Shown here piece by piece: positions 61,456-64,000 of a stretch of 64,000 nt of DNA. Numbering within the stretch: the first letter of the stretch is position 1; each line of letters opens with the position of its first letter. The stretch is from an uncultured Lachnospira sp. (GTDB lineage Bacteria; Bacillota; Clostridia; Lachnospirales; Lachnospiraceae): the NCBI GenBank assembly GCA_910585095.1, contig CAJUBU010000007.1, forward strand, positions 32,221 through 96,220, given 5' to 3'. The translations under genes were made by a program, and so were the position numbers. The notes beneath the pieces are model-generated. The model was not told the DNA's origin and did no database searches. It worked only from the letters and a program-made list of their open reading frames with translations.

Positions 61456-62865
61456 TTAATTACGAAAGACAACAATTTTTGTCTTATCAGTGTACCCTAA
61501 TGTCATTAACTTATCTTGCAATTTTCTAATCGCATCTCTATACACATAAAATGCATCATATGTCTTTTTAAAACATTCTTTTGCTTTTTCAGTATTTCCA
61601 GCATCTTTTGCTTTCCATGTTTCTGTTGCACATCTATGCAGTTCATTATGGGCATTTTTAACACCTGCAAACTCTTGACTTCCTGTAATTGCTGGATCTG
61701 TCTGCTTGCCTAACCAAACACCAAGCTTACAGCTTGTAGGATCATTAAGCTGTGTAATCTTAAGCTGTTCAAAACCAATTTCATGACTGTATACACGCCA
61801 CATAAGAATAAAATGGTCTATTTCAAATATCTTTAGCCAATCTTGTGTTGTCACATTAGCAAAGCCTCGAACCATATCGCTTCTAGTTGTATCAATATAA
61901 CGACTAATTTTATATACATGTGTTCCCTGTTCCATACAGTCCTTTGTCAATTCGTCATAACTTACGGCAATATTTTCAACTTGGCTAGAAAAATTCGCCG
62001 TAACCGTTGTTTGTTTATCAATCGCCTTAAATATATTATCAACTTTATCCTTGACAACTTCCATTTGATTCGTCATTCTATTAATATCATTCAACGAACC
62101 TTCTACTTTGCTGTTGCCTTCAGCTAACTTTGTCGTTGTATCATCCATTAATTGAGCAAGCTCTGTAATATCATTTCTTAACTCGTTTACATACTTTACA
62201 ATATCTTCCGCAGATGATGAGGTATTGCTTGACAACTCTCTTACTTGATCGGCTACAACCGCAAAGCCTTTCCCTGCCTCCCCTGCTCTCGCTGCCTCAA
62301 TTGAAGCATTTAATGCAAGAAGATTACTTTGACTTGCAACCGCCTTTACAATATCTACAATCTCTCCAATTTTTTGTATCTTATCTTGAAATTTTTGCAT
62401 TTGCCCATTGATGTCACTGATTTTTTCAGAGGATTCATTGACAACTTGAATACTCTCATTCATGCCCACTGCACTTTTTTGTATAACATCAAGAATGTCA
62501 TGTGTATTATCTCGAATATCCTCCATTGAAGTCGAAATATCATTGATGGATGTCTCAAGATGATGACTGGCTTCTTCCATATCATTAATGGACTCATACT
62601 GTGATTGAACTTGGTCAAATGTATTTTTAACATAAGAATTATCGCCAATTGATTCCATCGCTTCATTCAATCTCATAACAAAATTATTATTTGCCTTTTT
62701 AAAAGCTTGAATCATGCCATTAACCTTTTCCCCATATCGTTTGTCCACAAATAAAGATACATCAACGTCACTGAAATCCCCCTCAATAACCTTATCCATC
62801 ATGGACATCATCAGCTCAATGTCATGGTTCGTATTTTGAACTTCACCCTTCTTCTTTCCAAACAT
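61456..62865 (-). CDS. Soluble chemoreceptor with C-terminal CZB zinc domain
   Basis: 469 residues from ATG 62865 (GGAGGGG site). No membrane helix, so a cytoplasmic receptor. Signalling hairpin 'SQSNLLALNASIEAARAGEAGKGFAVVADQVRELS' near residues 195-230, then a CZB domain (about 345-435) with 'EIDHFILMWRVY', 'CKLGVWLGKQ' and H...LH giving the His-Cys-His-His zinc set. CZB domains sense zinc or oxidants such as HOCl. A UUGUUC/GAACAA hairpin ends directly before GAATGGAGG. Confidence 0.93.
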   Translation of the reverse strand: MFGKKKGEVQNTNHDIELMMSMMDKVIEGDFSDVDVSLFVDKRYGEKVNGMIQAFKKANNNFVMRLNEAMESIGDNSYVKNTFDQVQSQYESINDMEEASHHLETSINDISTSMEDIRDNTHDILDVIQKSAVGMNESIQVVNESSEKISDINGQMQKFQDKIQKIGEIVDIVKAVASQSNLLALNASIEAARAGEAGKGFAVVADQVRELSSNTSSSAEDIVKYVNELRNDITELAQLMDDTTTKLAEGNSKVEGSLNDINRMTNQMEVVKDKVDNIFKAIDKQTTVTANFSSQVENIAVSYDELTKDCMEQGTHVYKISRYIDTTRSDMVRGFANVTTQDWLKIFEIDHFILMWRVYSHEIGFEQLKITQLNDPTSCKLGVWLGKQTDPAITGSQEFAGVKNAHNELHRCATETWKAKDAGNTEKAKECFKKTYDAFYVYRDAIRKLQDKLMTLGYTDKTKIVVFRN

Positions 62866-63094
62866 AGTATTACCCCTCCATTCTTGTTCAGCCCACAGTT
62901 CTAGGCATAAGAACAAATGTATGTATGAAAAATTTATTTTTCATACGATTTCCCCTTCAATACCTTCATCCTTTCTATTTTAAAATTTCTAATTATATAG
63001 ATATTATATCACATAAAAATTTGATTGAAAACTGTTTTGTGACACATTTGATATTATTTCATAGTATAATAAAAAATAATAAGGATTTAACCTA

Positions 63095-64000
63095 ATGAAA
63101 TCAACAATAAAAAAATTGTCCGTTTTACTATTGACATTTGTAATGTTGCTAACATTTTTTGGATGTTCAAAAAACAAATCAAATGAAGTTGAAGTTAATA
63201 AAGTTCAAAAAGTTACTTTAAATGAAGTTGCACATTCCATATTTTATGCACCACAATACGTAGCTATTGAAAAAGGATACTTTTTGGAGGAAGGTATTGA
63301 GTTAAACCTTGTTACTGGATTTGGCGCAGATAAAGTTATGACTTCACTGGTAAGCGGTGATGCCGATATTGGTTTTATGGGTTCTGAAGCCTCAATATAT
63401 GTATATACTGGCGGTTCAGCAGACTATGCTGTCAACTTTGCACAGCTCACACAACGAGCTGGAAATTTCTTGGTATCAAGGCAGTCTTACAGCAATTTTA
63501 CTTGGAATGATGTCAAAGGAAAAACTATTTTAGGCGGTAGAGCTGGTGGTATGCCTCAAATGCTTTTGGAATATATCCTTAAAAAACAGGGCATTGACCC
63601 TAAAAACGATGTAGAGATTATCCAAAATATTGACTTTGGTTCTACAGCGGCTGCCTATTCATCAGGCTTAGGCGACTTTACAGCCGAATTTGAACCAACT
63701 GCAACAACGATTGAAAATGAAGGCAGAGGATATGTCGTCGCTTCTATGGGGGTTGACAGCGGATATGTTCCTTATACTGCCTACTGTGCCAAAAAAAGTT
63801 ATTTAGAAAAAAACCCTGAAATTATCCAATCTTTTACCAATGCCATTCAGAAAGGTCTTGACTATGTTAACAGCCATACCAGTAGTGAAATAGCAGAGGC
63901 AATTGCTCCTCAATTTCAAGAAACGGATATTGCAACACTTACAAAAATCGTAGAGCGATATAAGTCACAAGATACTTGGAAAGGTGATACGATATTTGAA
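63095..64000 (+). CDS. ABC-transporter substrate-binding lipoprotein, NMT1/SsuA type (partial)
   Basis: Begins at ATG 63095 (AAGGA upstream, TATAAT at 63065) and runs off the window after 302 codons. Signal peptide with lipobox FFGC, so lipid-anchored outside. 'VAHSIFYAPQYVAIEKGYFLEEGIELNLVTGFGADKVMTSLVSGDADIGFMGSEAS' is typical of NMT1/THI5-like and nitrate/sulfonate/taurine binding proteins. Permease and ATPase genes should follow beyond the end. The substrate cannot be told. Interval 62866-63094 holds divergent promoters, none firmly located. Confidence 0.88.
   Translation, partial: MKSTIKKLSVLLLTFVMLLTFFGCSKNKSNEVEVNKVQKVTLNEVAHSIFYAPQYVAIEKGYFLEEGIELNLVTGFGADKVMTSLVSGDADIGFMGSEASIYVYTGGSADYAVNFAQLTQRAGNFLVSRQSYSNFTWNDVKGKTILGGRAGGMPQMLLEYILKKQGIDPKNDVEIIQNIDFGSTAAAYSSGLGDFTAEFEPTATTIENEGRGYVVASMGVDSGYVPYTAYCAKKSYLEKNPEIIQSFTNAIQKGLDYVNSHTSSEIAEAIAPQFQETDIATLTKIVERYKSQDTWKGDTIFE

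Overview
The window looks like chromosome of a low-GC, anaerobic, motile, spore-forming member of the Clostridia, most likely Lachnospiraceae. The reasons are the base composition, a group B-type [FeFe] hydrogenase, several chemoreceptors and a MotA stator protein, the cotJ spore-coat operon, a PadR/DUF1700/DUF4097 operon, a CIRCE-controlled groE operon and strong GGAGG ribosome sites with occasional TTG and GTG starts. No rRNA, tRNA or CRISPR array was seen.

Layout. 1-9.6 kb: hemerythrin, a lipase-like hydrolase, a BspA-type lipoprotein coupled to a Nudix hydrolase, the hydrogenase, small unknown genes, a membrane-anchored LuxR-type regulator with a four-helix membrane partner, an IS200/IS605 relic and an orphan motA. 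9.8-11.8 kb: PadR operon with a promoter/operator. 11.9-16.7 kb: purE-purM-purN-purD-hisS operon. 16.8-28.3 kb: an M29-like peptidase, then a pyrimidine operon (pyrC, pyrF, pyrK, pyrD, pyrE) with a GGDEF/EAL protein in front of it and a chemoreceptor between pyrD and pyrE. 28.4-43.4 kb: YcxB-like protein, glycosyltransferase, argS, an unusual TruA homologue, CheY and a CheX-like protein, guaB, a DUF4349 lipoprotein, a chemoreceptor, groES-groEL and an OGG1-type glycosylase. 43.4-58.5 kb: the cotJ operon. 58.6-64 kb: methionine aminopeptidase, CBS-type pyrophosphatase, a CZB chemoreceptor and the start of an ABC-transporter binding protein.

The main discovery is in the cotJ operon. cotJA and cotJB are intact, but cotJC (a manganese-catalase-like coat protein) is cut into three in-frame pieces by two mobile elements of about 3.1 and 10.7 kb. 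Each carries its own large serine recombinase, and each is bounded by a short direct repeat (TATGGTGGTC; TAGGTA) flanked on the inside by long inverted arms. Joining the repeats restores a continuous 198-codon cotJC and gives excised circles with strongly dyad-symmetric attP-like junctions. This is the architecture of the sporulation-specific sigK 'skin' element, here twice in one gene. The first element carries a phage lysis pair (endolysin, holin). The second carries sensor kinases, a VanRS-like pair, a CofE-like ligase and a nucleoside-phosphorylase protein resembling immune ATP-nucleosidase effectors.

A second theme is RNA structure. Several unrelated genes have a hairpin, or a covarying potential pseudoknot, ending immediately before a conserved AGAAATGRGG ribosome-binding segment. 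A related dispersed hairpin repeat occurs five times, with compensatory base changes.
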